From assembly GCA_020055645.1 (NCBI GenBank), contig CM034547.1:65817884-65881883 (forward strand): a stretch of DNA of 64,000 nt. Reading direction: 5' to 3'. The DNA is from Tomocerus qinae. Lineage: Eukaryota > Arthropoda > Collembola > Entomobryomorpha > Tomoceridae. Made by a program: the position numbers and the translations under genes. This document shows positions 53,101 through 63,987 of the stretch, piece after piece (within the stretch, counting starts at the first letter, position 1; every line of letters starts with the position of its first letter). The notes below the pieces were generated by a model that made no database searches, was not told the origin of the DNA, and worked only from the letters and a program-made list of their open reading frames with translations.

Positions 53101-54780
53101 ATGATTTAATTACAGGTTTCTCCTTCATAAATGTAGTCAAATATCGTAGAAAATTGCTTACATTAACACGCAATCTTGACAAAAGATAATAAAATTCGCA
53201 TATAAGGTAAGATTAAGAAAATACCAAGCCCATGTAATAACAATAAATTAGGAAAACTTTCTACTCCAAAATGTACAACAATAAAATGGAATCATTTTAT
53301 TAGCTAAGTATTTGGCAATTTGTGACATTTGTTCAATTAAATTCTACTGCCGTTTTCAATTTCTAGTGTAAAATCAAAATAATTGTATACTTTGTAGAAA
53401 ACTACTAGAATTTCTAATAAACTGAATAAATATTCTAATAGATTGGACAAAATGTTGATTTTGTAAATACTGTTTTATGTTTTCATTCTAACAAAGTAAA
53501 CACACTGTATAATATTAAGATAATCAACTAGCTCAAGGTTAGCAAATAAGTACTTAATATTTCATTGAAATGGTGTGTATCTGTCTTTAAAGTGTATATT
53601 TGATATATTTCATAATTTCATCTTAGTAATAAGCACATTAACCTACAATTAGCAAAAATTTGTTAAATTGCGCAAAGATTGTAATTACAGTGTGCAGCTC
53701 ATTTTGTGCTATTTGCTTTGCAATAATGTTACAAAACTAGGAGTACAAATACATTAGAAGGTAAACAGAGCAGCTATTTCTTTACAGAATAACAAACAAA
53801 CATGAAAGGGAAAAGACTACTTCATAACATAAAGTAGAACTCCAGACTTGACTTTCGCAACTATAATGTCAGTATTTACAAGACAATTTATTATCTGAAT
53901 ATAACATAATTAAGACTAAGCATACAATTTATACTATCTAACATTTTACTTAATTAATGAAAAGGAGTCATCCGCTATTCTCGATATGCTTGCTACATTC
54001 ATCTACATGAATAAACTATAGCATATAGTTTTTCCCATCTCTGGTATAGTAAGTGTACAGTGAAAAAGGGATTTTACCGATTACTACACTTATAGTTAAT
54101 GTTATAAACTGTGTTTACAGTGTATATAGAAGTAGATAGTAGAATGAGTTCAGGCTAGTGCACATAAACGATCTATTGTGGTAGCTTTCAAAATATGAAA
54201 CATCTCATCCGGTACTTTAGTCTCGTGAAGTTTTTTCCTTAGACAAGTCTTTTCTGTTATGGAAATGAGAATTAAAGTTGCCCACGAGCCCTTTTACGGT
54301 TCGAGGAAGATGTCAATTAAAAAAAGCAATTACGACTAATTAAGGAAACTCTAACTCTCCCTTCACGACTTTGCACTAACTTCTATTGCACAATTTACGG
54401 GGCAAAACCATACAGTCTATTATCTGTAGTTATACATACTGTGTAGATGCATAGCCAATCTTAGGCATGAACAAGCATCTTTTTTTTCTTACAATTTAAT
54501 TTTTAACTATTGATCTACATTATATTATGATTTCAAATGGGCATTATTATATTAATCTAAAAAAATTGGTCGATTTAAAAAAGACATTATTTTACCCAAA
54601 TATAAAAAAGTGACTGATGATTGAAATTGTACTCACCTACAAACCATTTGAGCAAGGCAGGCGGATTCCCATATCGACTTGTACATTTGACAGAAGCTCT
54701 TTGTCCAGTTTGCGTCGTTAGATTTTTCCCCGTTGCTACTAGTGTACCGTTATATTCCACTTGTGGAGCATTTGGAGGAA
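10952..54780 (-). CDS. Immunoglobulin-superfamily transmembrane adhesion protein, 3' part (5' end beyond window)
   Basis: Exons in transcript order: 54780-54637, 52866-52675, 42408-42260, 42054-41943, 36582-36295, 26550-26366, 20738-20606, 20505-20392, 14186-14153, 13724-13511, then alternative ends at 13235, 12860-12795 or 11191-10952. Phases agree at every junction. The product has four Ig domains in the window, a transmembrane helix (about VIGVIIGCLILLVVVVLIIL), and a cytoplasmic tail. Canonical Ig marks include SVKC...LKWF...PLRC, TLRC...IVWKK...GSYTC and VLVC...YQWL...GKYYC. The last Ig has Trp but no canonical Cys pair. Such proteins mediate cell-cell adhesion at the plasma membrane. 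The domain order recalls the kirre/nephrin group, while the odd last Ig and the WCF stretch after the helix recall insect Fasciclin 3; I cannot decide between them. Signal peptide and first Ig are not in the window. Confidence 0.87.
11192..12794 (-). other. Intron or alternative 3' UTR between last exons B and C
   Basis: No coding frame is supported. If last exon B is used, its 3' UTR lies here; a minus-strand ATTAAA (11901-11906) is the only near-canonical poly(A) signal noticed. Three AGGTCA half-sites cluster at 12642-12662. Confidence 0.35.
12642..12662 (+). promoter_or_regulatory. Cluster of three AGGTCA half-sites
   Basis: AGGTCA occurs at 12642-12647, 12647-12652 and 12657-12662. The last two form a direct repeat with 4-bp spacing, the spacing used by some nuclear-receptor dimers. 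Whether it acts as such a site is unknown. Confidence 0.3.
12795..12860 (-). CDS. Adhesion gene alternative last exon B (PDZ-ligand tail)
   Basis: The minus-strand acceptor ttcttcccatcgtcaag precedes a phase-0 frame of 21 residues, VSPPMPPPPNHYYGRNPPII plus a final Val, then TAA. Proline-rich PPMPPPPN could bind SH3, WW or EVH1 domains, and the hydrophobic C-terminal IIV resembles a PDZ ligand like the EIIV end of Drosophila Echinoid. It fits exon 13724-13511 in phase. Being so short, it could be missed by gene finders. Confidence 0.55.
   Translation of the reverse strand, partial: VSPPMPPPPNHYYGRNPPIIV
12939..13002 (-). promoter_or_regulatory. Clustered GTGAAA motifs (TTTCAC on transcript strand) upstream of last exon B
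   Basis: GTGAAA starts at 12939, 12948, 12959, 12985 and 12997, with GTGAAG at 12973. On the transcribed strand this is a pyrimidine-rich tract with repeated UUUCAC, 80-140 nt upstream of the last-exon-B acceptor. It may be a splicing-control element; this is inference. Confidence 0.35.
13235..13510 (-). CDS. Adhesion gene alternative tail A (read-through extension of His-rich exon)
   Basis: If the donor at 13510 is not used, the frame stays open for 91 more residues and then stops at 13235. The extension is rich in Lys, Thr, Ser, Asn and His (KTKTKFKPKPSPLKTSKS) and ends in PHSHTLCR. No domain is recognised. It may be an alternative terminal exon, as suggested by its length without a stop, or a chance extension of the frame. 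Confidence 0.4.
   Translation of the reverse strand, partial: VLHLHHESQHLNDDHDHNVEHETKTIPKTKTKFKPKPSPLKTSKSISNNSNKSPHNCHTLNSKSKTDTYNNVDNNTFGWAYGVPHSHTLCR
13511..13724 (-). CDS. Adhesion gene cytoplasmic exon (His-rich)
   Basis: The minus-strand acceptor gtcgacacacag is followed by 214 nt, phase 2 in and phase 0 out at AAG|GTACTT. It encodes SEKSDMDGSMRDGHSQLHSH and continues with many His residues, an IPQSEIQF stretch, GHHHHQPQRK and PPDPILPPDFHIMK. The His runs could bind metal or be low-complexity linker. The 213+1 length fits both alternative downstream exons. Confidence 0.65.
14153..14186 (-). CDS. Adhesion gene 34-nt cytoplasmic microexon
   Basis: On the minus strand, a pyrimidine-rich tract ending ccttttacag precedes 34 nt encoding QRGDFKPTDLES across its junctions; donor GTAAAA. 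Phase 1 in and phase 2 out match the transmembrane exon before and the His-rich exon after it. Direct joining of those two exons would break the frame, which supports the microexon. Confidence 0.6.
14187..20391 (-). other. 6.2-kb intron of the adhesion gene
   Basis: AT-rich intron with no supported coding sequence on either strand. It contains a perfect hairpin at 15285-15317. Confidence 0.5.
15285..15317. repeat. Perfect intronic hairpin
   Basis: Arms of 13 bases (AGGTAGGTAAAAC and its exact complement) flank a 7-base loop, ATTATTC. Confidence 0.8.
20392..20505 (-). CDS. Adhesion gene transmembrane exon
   Basis: Acceptor ttttgtctttgcag, donor GTAAGT. It encodes DPVSMATVIGVIIGCLILL followed by VVVVLIILYAFKFEKWCFS: a roughly 23-residue hydrophobic helix, then a basic and aromatic inner face. 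The helix contains one Cys. Phase 1 in, phase 1 out. Confidence 0.85.
20606..20738 (-). CDS. Adhesion gene exon, second half of membrane-proximal Ig
   Basis: Acceptor cactacag, donor GTGAGT. It encodes the D-E-F-G strands: AQRDYCYEAKLTVTKADSAD, then SRHYYLNVENEKGSDKYS and a VVLQV strand. The F-strand position that is normally Cys (YxC) is Leu in HYYL. A Cys occurs earlier, in RDYCYEAKL. Confidence 0.85.
20739..26365 (-). other. 5.6-kb intron of the adhesion gene
   Basis: No exon is supported. Open frames on the + strand at 22264-22662 and 22816-23280 have no recognisable domains and no matching splice context, and look like chance. Confidence 0.5.
26366..26550 (-). CDS. Adhesion gene exon, first half of membrane-proximal Ig
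   Basis: Acceptor ttattttcag, donor GTAAGT; phase 1 in, phase 0 out. It encodes GAPQVLRHAAEREVAVEKGS and continues to FCSNPKPIKAIWEWGS and GRFRAEKIDN. The core Trp is present, but the B-strand position that normally carries Cys is Val; an off-register Cys sits three residues later. Confidence 0.85.
30533..30609. mobile_element. 77-bp mariner-type foldback element (MITE)
   Basis: Inverted arms of 32 bases (30533-30564 and 30578-30609) match at 27 of 32 positions, 20 of the inner 21, around a 13-base loop. The element starts CTGGGTGG and ends CCATCCTG and is flanked by TA on both sides (30531-30532 and 30610-30611). TA flanks and a CAGGGTGG-like end are typical of Tc1/mariner elements. It has no coding capacity. 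Confidence 0.65.
31806..31955 (+). CDS. Possible exon with coiled-coil frame, opposite strand inside adhesion-gene intron
   Basis: After a good acceptor (cccgtttctcttag) the + strand reads LLELREFIRELKRLLPELN then VQIDELEKLMAQIESDIQTR, an amphipathic heptad pattern, before a stop at 31953. The first 38 codons look coding; the part after ACT may be past a donor (GTGTTC at 31921). No family is recognised and no partner exons were found. It could be a nested gene exon, a pseudogene fragment or chance. Confidence 0.3.
   Translation, partial: LLELREFIRELKRLLPELNVQIDELEKLMAQIESDIQTRVHFCYFYIRN
33831..33884. repeat. Perfect inverted repeat in intron
   Basis: Arms of 14 bases (CAAGTCAAAATCTT and its exact complement) enclose a 26-base spacer. 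AGTACT palindromes lie just outside both arms, so the foldback may be larger. Confidence 0.7.
36295..36582 (-). CDS. Adhesion gene exon encoding a whole Ig domain
   Basis: Acceptor gtattgcag, donor GTACGT; phase 1 in and 1 out (288 nt), the classic symmetric Ig exon. It encodes SPRIVRAGPEKELTAALYNR onward, with VLVCQAEGNPQPSYQWL and EYQGKYYCKASNVISG carrying the canonical Cys-Trp-Cys set. An N-glycosylation motif, NVT, lies before the F strand. The exon is visibly richer in G and C than its neighbours. Confidence 0.9.
36583..41942 (-). other. 5.4-kb intron of the adhesion gene
   Basis: AT-rich sequence. Nothing coding, no RNA gene and no clear repeat is supported. Confidence 0.5.
41943..42054 (-). 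CDS. Adhesion gene exon, second half of an Ig domain
   Basis: Acceptor acaatgcag, donor GTAAGC; phase 0 in, phase 1 out. It encodes ETIEFRPLLRRHAGSYTCEA, then KNNLGSSQAINVDIDVK, with the canonical GSYTC F strand. Confidence 0.88.
42260..42408 (-). CDS. Adhesion gene exon, first half of an Ig domain (GC donor)
   Basis: Acceptor ttcttttcag; the exon ends CAG followed by GCAAGT, the standard form of a GC-AG intron. It encodes YPPIVQLRGAPEGDLEESKD, then VVTLRCLADANPTATIVWKK and AGRPEIYSFQ, the B-strand Cys and C-strand Trp of an Ig fold. Phase 1 in, phase 0 out. Confidence 0.88.
42409..52674 (-). other. 10.3-kb intron of the adhesion gene
   Basis: No supported exon, RNA gene or element. Flanking exons join in phase (T|AT gives Tyr), so no missing exon is required. 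Short open frames on both strands lack domain resemblance. Confidence 0.5.
52675..52866 (-). CDS. Adhesion gene exon, second half of C2-type Ig
   Basis: Acceptor gtgatgtag, donor GTAAGC; phase 1 in and 1 out. It encodes GDEEVLGVNQTNKTEEDNQ, later ILDYTFHKAHNGKPLRCVAV and YPTKSRDTQVLLDIQ. The HNGKPLRCVAVHEA pattern is like CD80-type C2 domains of kirre/nephrin-like proteins. NQT and NKT are N-glycosylation motifs. Confidence 0.87.
52867..54636 (-). other. 1.8-kb intron of the adhesion gene
   Basis: AT-rich, with no supported features. Confidence 0.5.
54637..54780 (-). CDS. Adhesion gene exon, first half of C2-type Ig (first exon seen in window)
   Basis: Acceptor ctatttacag, donor GTGAGT; phase 1 in and 1 out. 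It encodes VPPNAPQVEYNGTLVATGKN, then GQRASVKCTSRYGNPPALLK and WFVG. NGT and NLT are N-glycosylation motifs. The PPxAPxV start is typical of the junction between a first and second Ig domain, so at least one domain precedes it outside the window. Confidence 0.87.
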
Positions 54781-57700
54781 CTGTAAATAGAAATACAGAT
54801 AAAGTTTCATGTAATTACTTCAAAACTACTTACATTCATCCAATGAAATGGAAGCAACATCATTTAGCCGAAATCTAGCATCATCATACACGAATAAGTG
54901 GGAGCGGAGAAAGAAACGTAGAAATAGGGAAAAGATGAAGAAGTATAAAAGTCATTCTTAATAAAATGGTGATTCATATTCATATATGTACTATTGATAA
55001 CCAAAGCGAAAGTTTTTCTTCCGTCTACTGCGAAGAAATGAGTTTGAAAAACACTCTGTCGTATTTTTGGTGCACATGCTCCACTGAACAGGATCCATTT
55101 GTTTGATTGAAACTTTTCCCTATTAACTATAATGCTACCTGATATCTTTTGCGAGGATTTCAAGAGTTTTCATCCTAAGTTAATTTCAGCTTGTTTTAGC
55201 TATGTATTTAGTTGTAACCTAAAGAATATCTTTAACTTCTCTCCTTATAGTACATCTTATCTAAGTTTGTTTTTATACTTTATCACAATTACAGAAATCA
55301 AAATGAGACATTTTCATTCACTTGTGAAAGTTTTACTTGTATACTTAAAAGATGAGATTTACATCTGCTAACTTGTTGTCTATTTTCCATGCATTCATAT
55401 TCATTGCAATAATGTTGGCAGTTGTGATCCATGAAAGTAATTTTCAGTTTCAAAAAATTGCATATTCATTAGTCATAGAAATTGCGTAAAAAGCGTGGAG
55501 CCGGTATCTCACCACCTGTATGCCCACCTATTGTTTATACGAAGGTTTTGGTAAAAATTAAAAACTTGTCCATTCCAGTTGGAAGTATGTAACGTTTGTG
55601 CATTAGTGGTTAGCATAGTATGATTGAGAATGAAGAATGCGAGTCTAGACACAGAAGCTTAACAATTACGAAAGCAATCATGCGTCTTGAAAAGTGTAAG
55701 GGATTAAAATTGTAATTTTTGCTAGTTAATTTCCAGCTTTGACCAGTATATGTTTTTTCCCGTCATAAACAAAAGTCTTGTTAAAAGTTGGAGGACGAAG
55801 CTAAGAGTTATGTGTGTCTGAAAAGGGAAGATGCGTAGGACGAGTGGAGAGATGTGGAGTCATAAAGTAGGCTTTGGCCAAGTGCAGTCAGTCCATTCAG
55901 AGAGTCCGGCCACGATTTGAATGACTAACGCATCGTAAGAGGATAACAGAAGCATAAATTTTGTCCGAGAGTAATAAGTATGCAGAACGCAGGGATATTG
56001 GTTTGCATTGCATTCTCTTTACGTGTCATATTTCTATGATAAAGAGGTGAGCATTCAGCACTCCACAAACAACCAACAGTCCACGTAATAAGTAAAAACA
56101 TCCACTAAAGGCAACTATACCCGGCATCTCTTTCTATAAACAGACAAAGACGAGTGGCCATAATATACACAGAGCTGTATGCATACGTAATAGCCTTGTA
56201 GATTTGCATTGCATTTTTAAATGGAATATTTCATCTTTGAGCCAAGCCACATCAGTCATGAGAAAAGTCTTCTAATATCATAATCCCAGTCATATGACCA
56301 TATTATACCCAGAATCGCCTTCTCCAAAGAGCTTTTCCTCCAGTTTCCTATTTATGAGCATGGTGGAACAGACGGATCTTTCTACGAAATGTTGCAACTT
56401 GCAATGCATTGAGATGCAATACAGGGACATAGGCAGACTGGATTACCGACTCACCCGACTCACTATATTAGCATTTACTTAAAACAGAAAAGCCTTTGAC
56501 CAACAACACGGACCAGAATATGATATTTCTGAATGCTAATCAACTGCACAACTGTTCTGGCTATAACCTATACGATGCTTCTCCTATACAGCTTTCTGTG
56601 TACACATCACACCACAGAACAGAATAATGAACAAAAATACCGAAAAAGTCCCCCTCGAGAGCATTGCTTCCCCATAACTGCCTCACTCTGGAATTCTACG
56701 CGTGTTTACCTACATTTCTGTGGCTTCCTCTTCCCTACCTCGTCTTTTCCACTTTTACTTTTAAAAATGTTGGAAATGCAAAGAAATGCATTCATATTAT
56801 AATGTCTCTTCCATTATTCTCTCAAATATAATCCATTGTGCATATTGCAAGAGTTTACTTACACTCCAAATAGCATTGCAACGTTAGAAGAATTCGTCTG
56901 CAGTGTGAAAGTATAGAACAAACCGAGAAAAGGAAAATTTTAGTTTTTACTACTCTTTTGAGCATTGGCATTGAAAAACTTTAAATTCAAGAGGATACTA
57001 CTAGACTGACACAGCCTATATAGCAGTGCTTATTTATGTGAAACAGACGCCATATACATTACGTAACACCTACAAAACCAAAGACAGGGAATCCCCTTCT
57101 CTTGAATAACAAAGAACTCTTGTTGTCAGTCCCGCCTGTCAATCTGGATTAGGATACAACCGGAAGGATGATGTGAAATCTTAGATATGCAGGGCACACC
57201 ATTACTCTAGCCCTCTGCTCCTAGGCTAATGCCTAAAAATCCTATTTGTATATCGGCCTGCAGTAGTGCTTACACAAAGTACTAAAGGGCTAACCCTATA
57301 GAATAAATACTACCATTTTATGCCAATGCAGCAGGGATAAAGAAAACCAATCCTTAAGTACACATTAAAATGTCCCTTGTATCTTCGCATGAATGCTCTC
57401 ACGAAAACATTAGCCATAGCTAATCATCTGTTAATTAACATGAGTTTGAAAGATAGACGGTATAATTCACCCATAGAAAACGGAACCGCAACTCCCAAAA
57501 TTAACTTCCGCTCACACATCTCTATCATATGAATACTTTTTCTACTTTCTGCCTTCATCAATTATTGATATTCACCTACTTTACTAATATTGTGTTAGAA
57601 AAGATAAATTAAGCCTCGCCACCATTTGTAGTCAGACAGAATGACAAAACTCGTAAGAGATTCCAATCTCTTTAATACTCTGGGACTTGGGACCACGTCA

Positions 57701-60700
57701 AAATCGATTTAATCTGCATGGAGATCTAAAATTAATTTAATACAAGTCTGCTGGACATGAAAAGAGGAAACCTACGAAGCTGTAATAGAGAAACGTGCCC
57801 TTTGTCACAATTATTGATTGTGAACACAGAGAGAGAGATGCTCCGTTTACTCACACCTACAACTCATATATTCTACCTACTATCGATTAAGTATTAAATA
57901 AACGTAAGGGATTTATGACAAGGCGAAGCTTTACAAATATTACATAGTAATGCCACTTTTATATATTTACATACATGCATATAAGAAGAATGCATAAACC
58001 GTAAACTTGAATATTAATGTCAGTCAAACGTAAACTCATAATCAGTTTTAAGCGTTACTGACATAGAGACAGAATCGGATTAAAACTGTGTCTACTATGT
58101 ACTACAATGATATAAATCATAAAAACCTGCCGCAATATCATTTCTACACTGACATTATTTATCACCTGGAACCACAGAAGCAGACTACTTAATATAACTA
58201 CTATAAAAATATTATTTAAGATATCATAATCTACAATAATGTGCTAATTTTGTCCAAGAAAATAAATAAATTGAACTAGTGGATAATGTATTATATTTTT
58301 GTATGTATTTTATTTTGATGTGATTGCAGCATTCTTGACGACTGTGTGTTAACAGTTAATCAAAAAAGTAGTAGATTAGTGGACGCGGGATTGGATTAGT
58401 AAATTGGAGAAGGTATGAGAGGGACATTGGCGAGGCATTGAACGAAAAAGGTCTGTCACTAAATTGAGGGAAGCCACAGGAGACAGGAGAAAAGCTGCAG
58501 TTGCTCTCATGCACTTGGCAATGTATATAAAGTAGCTACTCGTGGCAGTATTAAGTACACTCTGTAGGTTTTGATGTTGGAATAGATAGACAGGAAACAA
58601 ATAAGTGATGTGATGACAACTTAGGAGACAATGAAATGTATTAGGGCATCCGAATGAAGAGGAAGGAGCTGAAAAGAGGAATTAGTCACTCTTCCATATC
58701 TGTATTTACATTGTCGACTCTCATTTGTCATATTCATAGACACAATGAACCGTTCGTAATACATAGACAAGTCCCAAACCAAATCTTATTCAATGCCAGA
58801 ATCCATGTAATCTACAAGAGATAACTAATTGCACTACAAATGGGAAAATTGCCTGAATTGGCTTGACATGACGGGTTGCCAACAGTTAAATGTAATCCAG
58901 TCATGACTCAATCAACTTATCTTCATGTCCATTTGTTAAATTATTAATTCGGGTACACAGAAAATATGATTTATGTAAGTAGTACAACCACACTTGCTTT
59001 ATATATCTACCACGAGCAGAGAACTAGAGGCATAATGTGGCGAAAAATATGTATGTTATACTTTTAGAACCCGAAACAGCAAAGATGGACTCCATGGTGG
59101 TAAATTAAATGCGGATGAATAATATCATTGTAAGGTTTGATCTAGATGGTAAAGCAGCCGTATATATCAGGGAAATTAATTCAGCAATATCGCATTTTTA
59201 ATTTTTGAAAGATATCACCACATATTAGATATAAGAGTTTTTGGAAGTAAGAAATCGATTTTAATTAGGATACCCAATTTCTGTTGCAGGTCATCACACC
59301 TGGAAATATCTAAATATAAATGGGTTCTACAGTAATATCATTCTAATACATTCAGGAACATCTAAGAGGAAAACAGCTTTGGGAATTGCTATAGCTAATC
59401 CTTAGGCAGTAGGATATAATACTAATGCTGCCTATATTGCAAGAGTGAGTGTATAAATAAATCTTTACGGAAGGGAACACATCAAAAGATTTTTGTGATA
59501 CAGATACTCAGATAGCACTCCAGAAATATATAAAAGGAGAATTGTAATGTATAATATAGTATTTCGTCACTTGTTATCTGAATAAAAGATCTACTCATAA
59601 GAAATTCAATCTACAACCGGAAAATCCAATTTACTGCAGCAAAAGAAGATTTTGCATACCAATATTGGTTACGATACGTTTTGCAAGTGTCATTAAAAAT
59701 AAATAGAAATTACTGAAATAACTTCTATGGATTTGTTTAGGGAAACGATATTCTTTTACGAGATAGGGAAAGTTATTCTGATTACGGTATTTGTAAGAAT
59801 GAGCCAGCTAATTTAATTGCACATGTTGATATTGAAGACTAGGCTTCCCCAATGGTTAAAATGGAAAGAAAGAAATGTGCATAAATCCCCGTCGCAGCTT
59901 TTCTCGGTGATTTACTACCCGCGGCGAAATAATAATCCGATCCGATCAGACTGCTCACTTAAATCTTTCAGTTGGAAATCCACGAGTAAATAAAAAAGTG
60001 ATGTGTGTGGAATGGCGACACGTACTTAGAGTAATGCTTTAACCCAACATTCTAATAACATAAGCAAATACGTAAACATAAAGTGTCTCCGCGAGGATAT
60101 CTCTTAAGCTGAAGCTTTAACTTCACACTCGGAGCTACTGAGAAGCTTCGACTTGGAGCTTAACTGTCATGTCAAAATTCAATTGAGAATGAAGAATCAG
60201 GACGAGCAAGTATTCATAAACAAGGTTGGCAGTAAATTCTCAGTTTTCCAAGAGTTTAACATTATTTACACATGAGATCACCCCGTGCACTTCGTTTGTG
60301 CAACACTCAGAGGACAGTTTGTTACGTATGTAAAGTCAAAAGAGACGATGATATTCTTAGTATATCCTTCAGCAATTGCTTAGCTGTAAATGTATCTATT
60401 TCTAAAACGCACATTTCATACGGAAGAACAGTCTTACTAATAGGATAGTTAAACTTGCCAATTTCACACGTACTTTGCCGACTTGCAAATGGTTTTTTTA
60501 TTCCAAATTCATCCTAAGACATGTATATGGAATACCCGGGCGATGTTTCGCTGTAGACCCAAAGGATTTTCATCTTGTTTTCAGAATCTGTCAGACAGGA
60601 CGAGAAATACATAAAACACCGTGAAGTGAAATACGCAGTGCAGGCATAAAAGTGCGTTCTCGCATCTAGAATAGTAACGCAATGTAAAGTAACAGTCAAT

Positions 60701-63700
60701 ATGCCAAGTTGTTGTAATTTCTCAAGTTTAAGAAAAGGTTCTGAATGAAAATATTGTGCTTTGCGTGAAGAAAAGTCTCGAACGTAGCTAAAGGAGCCCT
60801 GGCAATATAATTCTCTATGTCAAAATTCAAATTAGCCAATAAATACATGTGCACACATTGGAAGGAAGCACAGGGACATAATAAAAACAAAATTAACCTT
60901 AGCTTAACATCCTCTGTCTAAGTAACTATTACAAACTACACACAAAACAGAATATGTTCCTAGACGAACAAAAAATGCAAGTGACTCTATTTGTACATTT
61001 TTGTCTGTGATTCGGAGCGACTCATAAATTTGGTTAAAATCTCCACGAAAAGATTAGTTTGTTTTTTAACAGTATTACATTTCATTACACAGTATTCCAC
61101 ATGCTCCTAATAAATCTTTCCGTTTAAAGTGCTAAAGTCCCTCCACTTCCTCCTTTGCACATTTCCTATTTATCTACATCTGCGAATCTCTTTTCTGAAT
61201 CGGAGAGAATATTAATTCACAAAACCCTTCACCTTAATGCCTCATTATGTTACACCGAATGCTCGGTTACATTTTTCCATGCGTACATGGGAAACATGTG
61301 TGTGGGAGCAATTTTGCACCTACACACCGAACTTCTTGCAACATCCGGAGATTTGCAAGCTTTCACACGATCTGAAAGGTAAAGGACGTCTACTACTAAA
61401 TCCAGCTAGACAGAGTATGTAATGTAAATCAGAATGGATAACACGTTTGAACCTTCAGAACTAACTTTGCATACAAGATCCCAACATTCAATACTTTTCC
61501 TGGCTGTTCATTCTCTAGACAGTGCTCTCCCTTTCGGAGTGTGTGACTGTGACGTCTGCTGCTCCTCCACGTATCTCCATACGAGTAGCTCAATATGTGT
61601 GACTGACTCTCCTGACTCCCTTCTTCCTATTTCGCATACGTTAAACGTAAACATTTTCCACAGAAATTGACGAGGTGTGCTACAGCCACATTATGGCCTA
61701 TGCATTTATTTACATAAATAACCCTAGAAATACTGCATACAACTTTATAAGAGGAAAAATTGCCTTCTCTTTCCAATTCATTCTTCTCACAAACACACGC
61801 AGTTAACGTCACGCTTTCTGTGTACTCTATCATGCACCGCTATGCAAATATCTAATATACGAGTAGCACACTCCTACATGGACCACAACAATGACCTAAG
61901 ATATCCACAACATATTTTAGTAGTACAAACTACTAAAAATATAAACCACATCAAGTAAACACAAACAAAAGGCGCATGTTTTGTGTTCCCCAGAATAAGT
62001 AAAATATTTCACCATGAATGGAATGTGTTGTAGGACGCGTGAACCTTCACACGAACACCAACTCCGTCACTCATGGTTAAAACAAACAAAAAGAATTGTA
62101 AAGTTGGAAATAATACGGAATCTATCTATTTATATAAAACTATACGTGCGTTTACGTCCTTCTGAGCCTAAATAGCTACATTTGTGTATTTCGCGCATTT
62201 TCCACACAGAGAAGTTAGTCTTAACATTTTACGCAGTGAAATATATAGATATACGTGTAACTTATAGCTATAGAGTGACTATAGGTTATTTAAGTAGTAC
62301 AGAGTTACACTTGCCACTACTAAGGAGAATGTTTAGTAGTTTGCTTTTACTCTGGCTGTGTAAGTTGGAGCTAAGAGCTCAGGTAGCTTGCTAGTTACTT
62401 TTGTCTGGAAACTTGGTTTTCCTTTGTTGGGTGGATATATATTAGAGGAGTGAGTAAAGTGAGTTGGCCAAGATCCTGGCTACTTTACAAAATATTTGAC
62501 AGTAACGCTTTGCTTTGCCTTTTTGATCTCTTGGGTTGTTTTTTGTTCTTTCAGTCTCTGAAGAGGTAAGCTACTATTGTGAGCAAGTTGGGCTAAATCA
62601 CTTTGCAAGAGCTTCTGACTCCGTTCAACTGTAAAGAGAAGGAGTGGAGCTGCTTTCGCGTAAGTTACACGGAAAATTGTCCTTTGAAAAATGACATGTT
62701 GGAAATTCGAATGCTATAGAAGTTACAAAGCATACATGACAATACATCGAACAAAAACATTGCTTCTTCCACGATTGCACTTCACAACGGTAGGAAATGT
62801 AAATTTTTCGTCGTGTGGTATGCCGGTAGGTATTCGCATCTAGCTAGCAGGACAAATAACAGTAAGTAGTTGCTACTCTGGTGTTACACATCAAACTAAA
62901 ATACGACTTTTATTTCTATTGCATTTCTCATGCTTTACTGTGATATCTACTTGTATGCAAAAAGTCACACTTTTCCCTCTACTTGAGCGAATGTTTGATG
63001 TCAAATCTGCATACCGTAATATAGACAGTTGGATAGAGACTAGTGCAGTGGAATGGCTTAAGCGCAAGATAAATTGCCACTGTTGATATAGACACACGCA
63101 TGCATTACGCATCTGAGACTCTTTTCAAGTGAAAAAACGACAAATGTTCTCAAAAGAAATTTATTCCCCTATTCTTTCCCTTCCTGCTTTGCATCGGGGA
63201 AATATAGATTTCTCCATTGCACCACATACCATATAGCACGAGTTTACAACTTAGCAGCATAGTTCACTTCTCTGCCTGCACAAGTCAAATCCAATCCAAA
63301 CACTGCATTTATTTGTATTTGCTCTTCAAGATATAGGCTGATGGGATGCGATACTCAGCCAGAATGGAACGGATCCAAAATAAAATGGCAAAAAACAGGT
63401 ATCTACCTACCAATATTCTCAGCAATTTAATTTTTAGGTTTTACGTCTACCATCTATCTTGATTGCACATAATGTTTGTCAATGGAGCGACCTACAGTAC
63501 ATTATCTACGGAATATAAACACATCCAGTAATAAAAATTGGAGCATTAAAATGAACAATTTTAATAGTTGACTCAAAGTGGTTTTAATGAAATGTTTTTC
63601 TCAAAAGAGTTTTTACTACTAAGTTGTATTGACAATTAAAGATGCAAAAACTGTAGTATGTCTATCGTAGGAGCCATTTGTCTAAAGAAAGACTTGAGTA

Positions 63701-63844
63701 AAAGGTTTGGACATATTTATAGGGATAATATTAGTCTTTGTTGTCTCTTGTGAAGAAATTACGGAAATTCAATGTTTACTTAATGCTAAGTGATGCATCG
63801 ACAACTAAAGTATCTCAACTATTTTTTCCTATCTGCCTCTGCAG
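54781..63844 (-). other. At least 9.2-kb intron of the adhesion gene, continuing past the window
   Basis: No minus-strand exon with V-set Ig or signal-peptide features is found, so the upstream exons lie beyond 64,000. The sequence is AT-rich with scattered short open frames and no supported gene until a + strand exon-like frame at 63845. Confidence 0.45.
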
Positions 63845-63987
63845 GATCGTGGCAGAATGAAAAGGCAATTATAGTTGAAGTGCGTGCATGTTTATCTGAG
63901 ACAGTAATGCTTGGCGATAGTAAACAAAGATTGAACTATTTTCTGCAACTGGCAATTAAACAATCTACTTACATTGGAAACCAATAA
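63845..63987 (+). CDS. Possible + strand exon at window end
   Basis: A strong acceptor (ctatctgcctctgcag) precedes an open frame reading SWQNEKAIIVEVRACLSETV and on to KQRLNYFLQLAIKQSTYIGN, then a stop at 63985. The other two frames stop early. A donor-like AAAG|GTAAAT follows at 63990, and AATAAA overlaps the stop. No family is recognised; it may be the last exon of an opposite-strand gene or chance. Confidence 0.3.

Noticed and set aside
59880..59970. Locally G+C-rich patch in the rightmost intron as the missing V-set Ig exon
   Set aside because: No Cys-Trp-Cys pattern or signal-peptide-like frame appears on the minus strand.
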